From positions 248,001-312,000 of the forward strand of contig CM071589.1 of assembly GCA_036429605.1 (NCBI GenBank): DNA of 64,000 bases, in the 5' to 3' direction. Both the position numbers and the translations under genes were made by a program. This DNA comes from Cladobotryum mycophilum. Its lineage: Eukaryota > Ascomycota > Sordariomycetes > Hypocreales > Hypocreaceae. The notes under the pieces were generated by a model. It searched no databases. It saw only the letters and a list, made by a program, of their open reading frames with translations, and was not told where the DNA came from. Shown here in pieces: positions 22,501 to 32,268 of the stretch (position 1 is its first letter; each line of letters opens with the position of its first letter).

Positions 22501-25354
22501 TTTGATGGTAGAGTTGTTATTGACAAAAGTGTCAAAATGTAAAGGTTAGAAAGAGGAGTTGTAGAATGTTGAGATGTGTTTGATTGAAGTCGAGTCGATG
22601 ATAGATTGGATATTCAGTTTTTCATCCATCCTGGCCAGCCTATATATACTTATCTACAGCGCGGTTCTGAACAGCATCTTCCTTCACCATCTCGATCGGT
22701 CCATTGAAAAATTTTACAGACTTGTCTACTTCATGGAGCTGCTTGTGGTTTCGGCCCTTGTCTGTCATCGGTGATCACGGTAACTCTTGTGGCCCCAAGC
22801 AATGTCCCCTGTGTGCCTGGATGAACTGACAGTTCTTTTCTTTCTACATAAATTTGTCTTATTGGATGGAAAATAAGCCGGCTCTGGTTCCCGTCTGTTC
22901 TCGAATAACCCTAGCTTCTCGGAGCTCGGCTCACGTAAACTGCATATGCAGAACAGGCAAATTCAGCGACGTGGTGGTGCAAGTTCACCTTCACGATCCG
23001 GGCCTTAAGTGGAGCCGTACCTGACGGTAGTTGTCAAATGTTCCGTAAGGTAGTGGATCTATTACTAACAAGAATTCGTTCCGCGGCTCTTCCTTCATGT
23101 ACGGAATGACTTTGCAGACATCACCGGCCGAGTCTGTATGCATACCATGTTTCAGTCAAAGGCGGCACGTTTTTCATCCGTAGTGAAAGAGATTTACGCA
23201 TACCATCAACGTTCAGCATTCTCGAGTTATCCCAGTCATTCAAGTAGTTACCTTGTTGTCCTTGTAATACGGAATACGGACTTGGTTTAGTGAACCTTGT
23301 TCGGGTTTTAGCTTACTTTAACGCAGAACTTTGCATGAATAGACCAGGGCATTATTAGAGTTAATTTTTTCTTCCTCAATCGGATCCGGACGTAACGGTT
23401 ATTGTACGAATGCTACCGAGTACACGATGAAGGAATAAGCACTGGCAAATATGGAGCTGGCTCTGGATTGAGCACATTCCGATCGGTGAAATTAGCTTGT
23501 TACGGCGCGCACTCCGAGACAATGTTAATAGGCAAGCTTTTCTAAGCCCTATGAGCCATAGAATTTGCATCATGTTGAGTACGTCGTCTACTTTATTACG
23601 TATGTTCAATCACAGAGATGGAGAAGCCTCCATACGGCTCTGCTTCTCCGGATCCGTGAAGGGAACAGTCTACAGTCTCTTCACCAAGAAGAACATGTCA
23701 TAATCACAAATCACAACATAAAATGTTTCCACTTCATGGTAGGGCAGTTCAACGAAATCCACCTTTAGCCTCCACAGCGGGAAGTGGGCCTGACAATTTG
23801 ATGCCAAGTCGGAACTCGATGCGGTTTCTCCTTTCCAATATCCATGTCCCCCATGAATCTTAAACCTTGATTCATGAAAGGCTGACATCGGCTCAATTTT
23901 AAGCGCTACAAGCTGGGAGAGCATCTCGATCATGTGCCGACGACCCGAGTTCGTCCAACGGTGTCTCAAACTGATGAGTTTTTTTCCCTTGTAAGACATG
24001 GTTTATTTTTGTTCATTTTAAAAAATCTCGCGGCCCGTCGCTGAGCAGCGTGAGCACCAACCACCACACGCTGAGGAACTAAGGCACAGAATTTGAAAAG
24101 AATGAGCAAAACTAGCATTCTATTGATGGCCGGACAAGGCTGCTATTCATTCAGTGTCTCGGCAAGCATCGTGATCCATATTGGAAGCCATGTTTGATGC
24201 AACTGCGGCTACGTTCGGCTCTCTTGTTGCAAAAGCTCGGCTGCCTCTTAACGGCTGACAGCTTCTAGCCGTAATTACCAATCATTATACTTGTAGAATA
24301 CGCACGGGATTACAAGGATGCGAATTTACCCCTACCAGTAATGACCGCCTGGTAAGGAGATCCTCCGGCATGGGAGAAAAAACTTCAGTCAGCAGGCTTT
24401 GACGATGCAGTGGGTGGCTGATGGGCGTGGCCGTAGAAAAGGATGACCCCCACAAGCAAATGCCGAAATTTTATCCTTAGCCATGAAATGAAGGCCAAGG
24501 AATCACATCTCTGGAACTAATATCAGCCCTGTGAAGCATCATGCACCTTGGGAACATGCACACGGACTTTGTAGTCTTTGCATTGGTCACTTACATATAG
24601 CAGCCACGAGAATATGCTTGTGCATTATTACGAATAAGACGTATGATTCTATGCAGCTTCGTTTCCCCACTTTGAATGTCAGAAAATAAATCAGTATGCA
24701 CGAATGAATAAAATATGTTTTACTTTGTAGGGAGAAGAGTGCTTCCAGTTAATCATGGCTGTTGCTTGGCCTACCCTAAACATTCTGGGTTTCGGTCAAG
24801 GCGGAACAACGCAGTGCTATTTCCACAAGAAAATACAAGATATAGAGTAAATGGATATAATTCCCTTATCCCAGAGATCGGAATGAGTTCTTGAAGCGAA
24901 TACCTTAAGTGTTGCTTGTTATAACCTAACGCGAGCCATGGATAAGTGCTGATGGGTGTTTCTCCTCGTCTCACACTGTTATCTTTCTGTCATTGTCCAA
25001 TCAACCACTACTATTAATAGTAAATACTTACTGTAAAAAAGAGCGTAGCATGATATTTCAAGAATGTAATGGCGATAATCTCAAAAGCTGCTTCGCTTTC
25101 CTCACTCCTAGGGAATGACGTCGTGTTCATCAGCTAATCTCCCGATATCGGTAGGGTCAAGCCAATTCTCCAATTTTGAGGGGCAAAGAATTGGAAGCAG
25201 AGTTTGTCATCATTTGTGAATTACAAATCTCCAACACGCCCTAACAATGACAAGTGTGGCATACTTGACATGGACAAATAGCTCTTGAGACGTCCCATAG
25301 TTTGGAAATAATTACAGGACCATTAAATCAAGAATCAAGAATCGAGAATCGAAA
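22501..25354. other. Long intergenic region, no supported gene
   Basis: Nearly 2.9 kb. A 109-codon minus-strand frame starting at the ATG at 23999 has no recognisable domain and could be chance. The rest is short, mutually overlapping frames and moderately AT-rich sequence. No terminal repeats, tRNA or transposase remnants were seen. Confidence 0.4.
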
Positions 25355-26074
25355 ATGTGTCAAGCCAAATCCGAATCCTCTTCCGCCACCCGGGCGTCTT
25401 TGTCTGAAGCAGCCCAAACTCTGGTGCCAACACATCCCGCAGCTAAAGCTGCACTTGAGCTGGCCGTGTCATCTCTCCCGGCCTCAATCCTCTACCATAG
25501 TCTTCGTGTATTCATTTACGCTCAGGCATTGACCAGAAAGGTCTCCCAAAATGGCAGCAAATCTCTGTATCCGGGAGGCTCGCTTCACACTGTCTCGGTC
25601 GAGCCACATGTGCTATTTGTTGCGTGCATCCTCCACGACCTGGGCACAGTCAACGAGTACGATGTGAACCCCGAACGATTCGAGGTTTGTGGTGCCGAAG
25701 AGGCTGTCCGCATACTACGGGCTCATGAAGGCAAAGAAAACGAGGCAGCTATTCGTGAGGCATGGCTAGCCATTTCACTACATACAAGCCCTGGGATTGC
25801 GGAATGCATCAGCGGTACCGTGCAGATTGTTCGATTTGCGGTCAAAACAGACTTTGGAAGATATGATACATCCAACATCCCCTTGTTAGACCATGAGAAA
25901 GCTGTCATCGAAAAGGATCTGCCACGTCTGGATATAGAAAAGGAGCTTGGTGATGCGGTGGTACGCCAGGGATTGGCCACAAGGAACAAAGCCCCTACGA
26001 CATCATGGCCTGGTGCCCTCTTGAAGTCAAAGGAGGACAACCCTGACTGGGTAGGTGTTAACAAGGCCTTTTGA
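25355..26074 (+). CDS. HD-domain hydrolase, cyanamide-hydratase-like
   Basis: Intact single-exon gene of 239 residues from the ATG at 25355. It has the HD-superfamily metal-binding pattern: a first His in SILYHSLRVFIYAQAL near residue 48, the HD pair in FVACILHDLGT near residue 92, and a later His in ISLHTSPGIAE. The order, spacing and C-terminal region fit the fungal cyanamide hydratase/DDI2-like family, which hydrates cyanamide to urea using zinc. No signal peptide, so a cytosolic enzyme. Related fungal HD proteins act on other small nitriles or remain uncharacterised, so the substrate is inferred from the family only. It is not linked to neighbours by strand or spacing. Confidence 0.82.
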   Translation: MCQAKSESSSATRASLSEAAQTLVPTHPAAKAALELAVSSLPASILYHSLRVFIYAQALTRKVSQNGSKSLYPGGSLHTVSVEPHVLFVACILHDLGTVNEYDVNPERFEVCGAEEAVRILRAHEGKENEAAIREAWLAISLHTSPGIAECISGTVQIVRFAVKTDFGRYDTSNIPLLDHEKAVIEKDLPRLDIEKELGDAVVRQGLATRNKAPTTSWPGALLKSKEDNPDWVGVNKAF

Positions 26075-26314
26075 GGTGGATATGGAGACTGTTTTGGATA
26101 CCGGGAGTGCTGTGAGGGCACATCGCGAGTCACGATGAATGGAGCAACATGGGATGAATTGTCGCTTTAACATAAAATGAAGTAAACCATATAAATGATC
26201 ATTTGGACGATGCCAAGGTTACCCACTTTCCATCTCGTAGAACATTCTGGTTACCCTATGATCATGTGTGTGTATTCTTTTACCCCGACACACTATGACC
26301 GCCTTCATTTCAGC

Positions 26315-26588
26315 CTAACTATCCTCATTGTTTACATCGTGAGGATATCGTGGGTCAAGGCAGCAGATCGCGCAGCCGGTCTGAGATGAATGTCAGTATC
26401 GGTGAATAGTCAAAATCAAGTGGCAGCTGGAGAAAACGAACCCGAACCACTTTGTAACGGGGCCAGGGGCACCAGTGCATGGCGGGCACACAATAGGAAT
26501 GGCAGTTGAGCTGACGAGTTGCAAACTCGGCAGGCATGGCGATAGCGACAGCCACGAAGAAAGCGGTGAGGGTCCCAAAGACCTTCAT
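26315..26588 (-). CDS. Tiny secreted Cys-rich protein
   Basis: Predicted two-exon gene, complement of 26315-26380 and 26442-26588, 70 residues. ATG at 26588 begins a clear signal peptide (MKVFGTLTAFFVAVAIAMPA). The mature part is about 50 residues with cysteines in LNCHSYCVPAMHWCPW and, after the intron, TGCAICCLDPRYP. The intron is inferred from a textbook 3' end (ACTGACATTCATCTCAG) and a GTTCGT donor like that of the SDR gene; reading straight through would instead give a shorter cysteine pattern and a hydrophobic tail. Such small, secreted, Cys-rich proteins are often effector candidates, but no family was recognised. Confidence 0.5.
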
Positions 26589-27385
26589 TTTCAGGTTAGT
26601 GATAGTTGACGGTGTAGGTTGGTGTTTGGTAGGTGAGGAGGATGTTGAAGAATGGGATATAATGGCAGTATGTTCAAGTCCTTGAGATAAAGGTCATGGT
26701 CCAGCAAATAAACACTAATTCTCAGAGTGCTGGTTGTGTTATTGCTGCTCAAAGTTTAGACCGAGAGTAGCACAGTTTTACGTCATGCTTCGCTTTCATT
26801 TTACTGCAGCATACATCTGGTATGTTTACACAAGAGTAGTCAAAGTTTTGATTTAAGAAAGCATTCGCTGTAGCCTAGTATTTCCGTTGGGGCTGTGGCA
26901 CATGGGAAAACTTACTGGAGAAGAGCCCAGCTACCAAGGCATGAACCATTAGATATATGGTATAATTCTCTAATCCTTCTATGCTCAGGTGACCGGGAGG
27001 AGCATTCTAAATCTTCCTATAGAGTTTACGGTGCGTAAAACCTTTGCGGGTAACTTAATATAGGAAGTAAAATCTCCAGGATGCTGAAGCTCTATCTATA
27101 AGATAATATCCACCTCATCAGTCTCCCCAACATAAAACCTTACTTCTCTTTCCATGGAGCATTGACGCGTATCAAAAGAAGAATTACCATGCATGTCATG
27201 TTCTTATTTTCAAGTACATCTAAACAACACCAGTGAGACTTGTGCTGGGCCATTATTGTTTACACTCATGATTATTACGCTTTAGCGACCCTTTGCTGCC
27301 CATGTGCACATTCAACCAATCGGTCATGCACGTGGCTTCGGAGTACAGAGTGTGTAATTGCTGGGCGTTCATATATAAAATCACC
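26589..27385. other. Intergenic
   Basis: Promoter side of the tiny secreted protein gene and upstream flank of the tRNA gene. No other gene is seen. Confidence 0.5.
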
Positions 27386-27473
27386 GGCCGCGTGGCCTAA
27401 TGGCTAAGGCGTCAGATTTCGGTTAGAGCATCCGCTTCTCTGAAGATTCCAGGTTCGACTCCTGGCGTGGTCG
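27386..27473 (+). tRNA. tRNA-Arg (UCG anticodon) with a short intron
   Basis: A complete tRNA can be folded: acceptor stem GGCCGCG with CGTGGTC (two G-U pairs) and discriminator G; D arm around GGCCTAATGGCTAAGGC; anticodon stem TCAGA/TCTGA; T arm CCAGG-TTCGACT-CCTGG. The anticodon TCG is in the loop TTTCGG, reading the Arg codon CGA. About 15 bases (TTAGAGCATCCGCTT) interrupt the loop one base 3' of the anticodon, the standard position for a nuclear tRNA intron. An A/T-rich upstream tract and a run of T shortly after (CATTTCTTTTTTTG) fit RNA polymerase III transcription and termination. Confidence 0.9.
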
Positions 27474-28463
27474 AGTTAATTCGCTCATTTCTTTTTTTGT
27501 CGCTTTGTCCTGGTTCAGCATGGACTTCTTTTCTCAGGAATCAGATATCGCTATCGGGCAAATATTAAAGGCAGGGTTGGATAAAATTATAAAATTTAGT
27601 GTTTGACTGTTCACGTGTGTTCAAGGTAGCGCAACCACAATATGAGGCATGGGCGGCCTTACTTCGTCTCCGAGGGAACCCGTGATGCAAATTTTACCTT
27701 TAGCGAGCTTCAACATACTTGGATATGTCATTAGGATGAAGTTAAATTTGTCAAGGAGTCATGCTGACAATTATAGTACGAACCTTTCTACAGCATGAGC
27801 CATCATGAGCGGCTAATCTGTTCTGTTCTTGGTGATGTAGAGAGTGTATAGATGTAAAGTAACTGCATCACGTACCTAATGATCTTACAATGCAGTTAGC
27901 ATTTTCTTCTTGTGATGCATCTGACTGCTGGAATATCTGCACCGTGGGATTTGAGGTGCCAAAGGACATTTAACACCAATCTGTGCGTATGCCGCGTGTA
28001 AATACAGTTTTTTGCTAGGAGCCCCATTGGCGTCTCTCTCTCTCTCTCTCGGTCCATTCGGACGCAAGTCAAGCTATAAACAAAAGAAAAGATTTCCTTA
28101 CAGATTGATGTGTGTCTTCCTTTATCTAAGCTTCCCCTTAGTTACACCATACTTAGACATTAGCCACCCTCAGAGCAGCTCCTGTCCAGCTCACCTAGTT
28201 CTACAGCTAACACCTTCCTTCCCGTATTAAAGCTCTTCAAGAGAAAGGCTGCGATGTAGTTAATGACATCAATGTGTTTAAAACAATAAAACTTACCCAA
28301 GTATACTTTTAGCCGGTATCTTAAGAAAGCATCTGCCACGAGTGGTGGTGTCATTTTAAATGCCTATAAAACATACCTTCTGTCCTCACTATCATCGCAG
28401 ACGAACCCTGGTATTTCACACTTGTTAGAAATCGCAACATCTTCGCCTATTACCAAAGTTACC
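27474..28463. other. Intergenic, includes a CT microsatellite
   Basis: About 1 kb between the tRNA and the sedolisin-like gene. A run of CT dinucleotides lies near 28031-28050. No further gene is supported. Confidence 0.5.
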
Positions 28464-29855
28464 ATGGTGTCCTGCTTCCGGATTCGTATCGCCTTGTTGC
28501 TGGTGCTGGGTCAGATCGGCGTTCTCGCGACACTGTCGAAGAGCGGAACTATGGCAACTATGGCACGCCGAGAAATTCCCAAAGAATTTATTAAAGGATC
28601 GCTTGCTTCACGTCCTATCTACTCTAACAATACTGCTAACTGCAGCTTACACATAACACCTTCCTGCATCCAAAAGCTGTACAACATTCCAACGACCACT
28701 ATTCCTAAGCCAGGCAAGTATACCGATGTCCCAAAGGTAAAAACGGCGGTAAATAAAGTGGATAAGAAATACAAGTCTTTTAAGAATGGTCTGCTCATTC
28801 CAGGCTTTTTGGACGAATACGCCAATTACGCCGACTTGAACCACTTTCTCTCGGCCTTCCGCCCCGATCTCCAACCTCCTCCGAAATTTCAGGAGAAGCT
28901 CCTCGATAAAGGAAAGAATTCCCAGATTCTTCCGGGCGGCTTGGACGCGAATCTGGGGGTTCAATACGCATTTGGGATTGGGAATGGCATCAATGTCACG
29001 TTCATGTCGAGCGGATTGAGCGATGTCGAAGGCTTCCTCAAGTTGGGCAGAGCCGTGTTGAAGCAAAAGAAAAAAGCCGACCCACCGTGATGGTTATGCC
29101 ATATGGCTTCAACGAAAAGCACGTCTCGTTGCGGTCGGCCAACAAGCTTTGCGAACTGTTCAGAAGACTGGGCCAGGAAGGCGTCTCGGTCATCGTCTCT
29201 AGTGGGAATGGAGGCGTTTCCGGCATCAAGCGCACCGAAGAATGCACCACCTTTCTGCCATCGTTCCCGGCGGGCTGCCCTTGGGTGACCGTTGTTGGCG
29301 GTACAAGTGGCATACCGACCGAAACAGCTGCCAATTTCTCGGCTGGCGGCTTTGCAAACCTCTTCGGTAGACCCACGTATCAGAACGCTGCTGTCACCAG
29401 GTACTTGAATAAAAGTTCCACGGTGCATAGTGGGAAATTTAATGATCTTGGTCGAGGCTATCCAGATGTTGCCGCCCTGTCGACAAATATTGTCATTTAC
29501 CGAAATGGCAAAGAGGAGCTGGTTGATGGAACGCCGTAAGTATCACCTTTCCCTCCATACGTAATCTTCGTTTCATTGGCTTGTCTTGCTGATCATAAAA
29601 ATCCACAGTGCGGGTGCTATTATCTTTGCATCCATAATTGCTCTGTTGAATGCCGAGCTCATTGGCCAATACAAACCAGTGTTGGGATTCTTGAACCCCT
29701 GGCTCTATGATCACCCAGAAATGTTCAACGATATCAAGACGGGTTCGAATCCTGGATGTGGCACGGATGGTTTCCCGGCCACGGAAGGATGGGATCCCAT
29801 TACCGGGCTTGGGACGCCAAGTTATAAGAAGATGAAGGAGGTTCTGGGACTGTAA
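28464..29855 (+). CDS. Sedolisin (S53)-like protein lacking all catalytic residues
   Basis: ATG at 28464 begins a signal peptide (MVSCFRIRIALLLVLGQIGV). The rest aligns by eye with the mature domain of fungal tripeptidyl-peptidase-type sedolisins (ANCSLHITPSCIQKLYNIP, GVQYAFGIGNGINVTF, CGTDGFPATEGWDPITGLG), but most of the prodomain is missing. All four key sites are changed: the Glu/Asp pair normally in ExNLD reads DANLG, the oxyanion Asp of SGDGG reads SGNGG, and the nucleophile motif GTS reads GTP. Exons are 28464-29535 and 29609-29855 (donor GTAAGT, phase 2). The frame slips once near 29070-29088, probably at the A6 run 29070-29075; one added base gives 439 residues and correct intron phase. 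Without peptidase activity it could be a secreted binding or decoy protein, or a decaying gene. Confidence 0.72.
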
Positions 29856-30244
29856 TTGGTCATGGATGAGTCCGTCGCCTGATTTCTCCCATTTTCAGTA
29901 GGCCCAGGGAACATGAGTGTTTCCGTGGACACATCCAAGGCCATTGCCACTTGAATTGGTGAGTGATAGCGTGGTATGGACTCACGAGAAATTTGCACGT
30001 TGGGGCTTTAATATCCTAATTTTGATCGGGATATGGACTGCGTGGGTGGGAAATGTGTTGAATGTCTGGCGCTGCGAAGAGTTCTTGTCTAAGAAGGTCT
30101 CTAATTGGAGTGTAATATCTGGAGGACCTTGAAGAATGGCTATTTGCTATCGGCTATATACAAAAGTAATGATTTGCAAGGTCCCCATTGTCAATCATGA
30201 AGCGTGGTCTCGGTAATAAACGTCTAATTACATAATTCTAGCGA
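29856..30244. other. Intergenic between convergent genes
   Basis: Short 3'-to-3' gap between the sedolisin-like and propeller genes. No gene is supported. Confidence 0.5.
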
Positions 30245-31339
30245 TTAACAAAATCCTGTGGTATCCAGGGCCTGCACTCTGCCGCCCCGAGTGTAGGTGC
30301 CATTAATGACGCCGCCAGTAGTAACGTAAAGGATGCTTCGGTCTTTGGCTGTTCTGCCAAATTGGCATGCTGTAGCCGTCGCAAATTCTGGCGAGTTCAC
30401 ATCACCAGCGACGACAAATTTCTCTCCCTTCTTGACCGCGAACACTCTGTTGTCTAAATTGGTTGCGATCCAGAGTGTTTGTGAGTATCCAGGCCCCCAT
30501 GTGAAGTCGTCCAATGCTGTGGTGGGAAGAGTCAAGACTCGGTCCGGAACCCCGTGCCCCAACTGGTATCCATCTTTAGTCGTTGGGACGAGGTACACAG
30601 CGGTTTCGAGCTGACCTGTTGTTGGATTGGCTGTGGCGTTTCGATCAGACCACACAATAAGCCCTTCTCGGTTAACATGAACGCCGTTTATTCCAATTGA
30701 TGGCTTTCCCAAGATGGGAGCCGGGAGTGTGTGACCTGGGGCAGGTCGAGGCACTACCGCCAGGGATACATTGGCAGTTTTGATATCAACGTGCCAAATC
30801 ACGTTCTTTGTCGAGTCTGCAAGAAGAACATTGTTGGGCTGAGATGGAACAACTCCGACACCATTGATCATATAGGCGCCGGGAAGCGATGTGATGAGCT
30901 TGGGATTCGGTGTAGCGCCTTTGCTGAAGTCGACCGACCAGAGGGCATAGCTTCCCGGACTGGTGCCAGTTATAAAGTCAAAGTTGCCACCGGCTACGGC
31001 GAAGACGTCGGGAGACGTTTCAGCGATGCCAAACAAGCTGTTGATTGTGTCGATGGTGAAGAGAAGAGTGACCTTGGGTGACTGGCTGCTTGGGTCTTGT
31101 ACCTCGTACAAGGAAGCATTTGGGTGCACCGTGGTGAGTAAGAGGTTACCGTTGGATCGGACGGCGATATTTTCGATCCACACCTCGTCTGGTAATTGGG
31201 TGACCAAACGGTATGGCAGATGATGTGTGCGAACATCAGCAGCTGCTTTCACGTCTGGGGTCGCAATGGCGAAGACAACGGCAGGGGATACCAATAAGGC
31301 AAGGAGCCCGCAAGCGGCGGTAGACCAGGAAAGACGCAT
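30245..31339 (-). CDS. Secreted SMP-30/gluconolactonase-like beta-propeller
   Basis: Single exon, 364 residues, from the ATG at 31339 (MRLSWSTAACGLLALLVSPA, a signal peptide); the open frame upstream lacks an ATG. The mature protein has repeating propeller blades: VWIENIAVRSNGNLLLTTVH, DVFAVAGGNFDF, YMINGVGVVPSQPNNVLLAD, INGVHVNREGLIVWSDRN and LDDFTWGPGYSQTLWIATN. This is the fungal SMP-30/strictosidine-synthase-like lactonase fold. In that superfamily metal-bound Glu/Asn/Asp residues hydrolyse lactones; the Glu in VWIEN and the Asn/Asp sites in ING and ALDDF are consistent. Sometimes found near metabolite clusters, but here its neighbours are a dead sedolisin and a beta-glucosidase. Substrate unknown. 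Confidence 0.75.
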   Translation of the reverse strand: MRLSWSTAACGLLALLVSPAVVFAIATPDVKAAADVRTHHLPYRLVTQLPDEVWIENIAVRSNGNLLLTTVHPNASLYEVQDPSSQSPKVTLLFTIDTINSLFGIAETSPDVFAVAGGNFDFITGTSPGSYALWSVDFSKGATPNPKLITSLPGAYMINGVGVVPSQPNNVLLADSTKNVIWHVDIKTANVSLAVVPRPAPGHTLPAPILGKPSIGINGVHVNREGLIVWSDRNATANPTTGQLETAVYLVPTTKDGYQLGHGVPDRVLTLPTTALDDFTWGPGYSQTLWIATNLDNRVFAVKKGEKFVVAGDVNSPEFATATACQFGRTAKDRSILYVTTGGVINGTYTRGGRVQALDTTGFC

Positions 31340-32268
31340 GTTGAGGCCGCTGAATGAGAACGCAAAGAAGAAATCCAGCACATGACCATCCAGACTTATA
31401 TCAAGATGTAGATCGTCCAAGCTTCAGCCGCTGCGGGCATTCGGCACCGGTTGGCGATGGCGACGCCGGGCTGGCATGCAAGCTCCCTCTCAATGCATGC
31501 ATGGACTATCTGATATGGATCCGCAAGCACGTGGCAGGGTGCGCCGTGCTTGATGTCAGGAAGTGGGACAAGCAAAAGGACTGAGACTACTGACTGGTGG
31601 ATATACATAACCGGCCAACTTATAGGCCTTTTTCTTTTTTTTTTGCTGCATCTTGTTGATGCGCTGTTGGTTGCTGGAGCTAGCCACCATATTGTCGAGA
31701 TCAGCTTGAAGAGTTTGTGCGGTATGAGCTTTGATGTGGAGTTTGTGGGACCAACCACCTGGAGAATACCACGCCCACTACGAACAGCCCCTTGTGCTGG
31801 CTGATGCAGATGCAGCAGCAAGAGTACGATCTTTTCGATCTAATACCCGTTTCTTTACCATCGCTCTTGGCGAATCTATTATCTAGATATTCTGTGTGTT
31901 TATTATCCCATTCTAGGGAGCTGTGGCGAACTCCGGGAGATCTAATGCATGTGACGAGTAAGAGAAGCAATACCACCTCCGTCTGTTCGTCAAGAGACGA
32001 CATCCGTGTAGCACCACTTCGCTGTCGCCGTCCAGCTTACTAGACTCGGCCGAAACACACCCATAGAGTGACCTTGAATCCTTGGTTCCATCCAGAAGGA
32101 TGCACATCCCACCCAAACCCCACACTAGTAATCACTCAACTTCGGTCTCGGGACCGAGTGTGTGCAAAGAGGTATTTCTCAGTAAGATGTGGTCTTTCAA
32201 TTTCGCCGTCTTATTGCGTGTTAACAGTTTAATTAATGCAGCCTACTTGCTTCCGCTCTGTGAAACCC
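31340..32268. other. Intergenic, no supported gene
   Basis: Promoter region of the propeller gene and 3' flank of the GH3 gene. A T-rich tract occurs at about 31630-31643. Frames on both strands are short and unrecognised. Confidence 0.45.

Noticed and set aside
23376..23999. Two minus-strand frames (109 and 77 codons) that might be exons of one gene.
   Set aside because: No domain recognised and no convincing splice pair joins them; left as intergenic.
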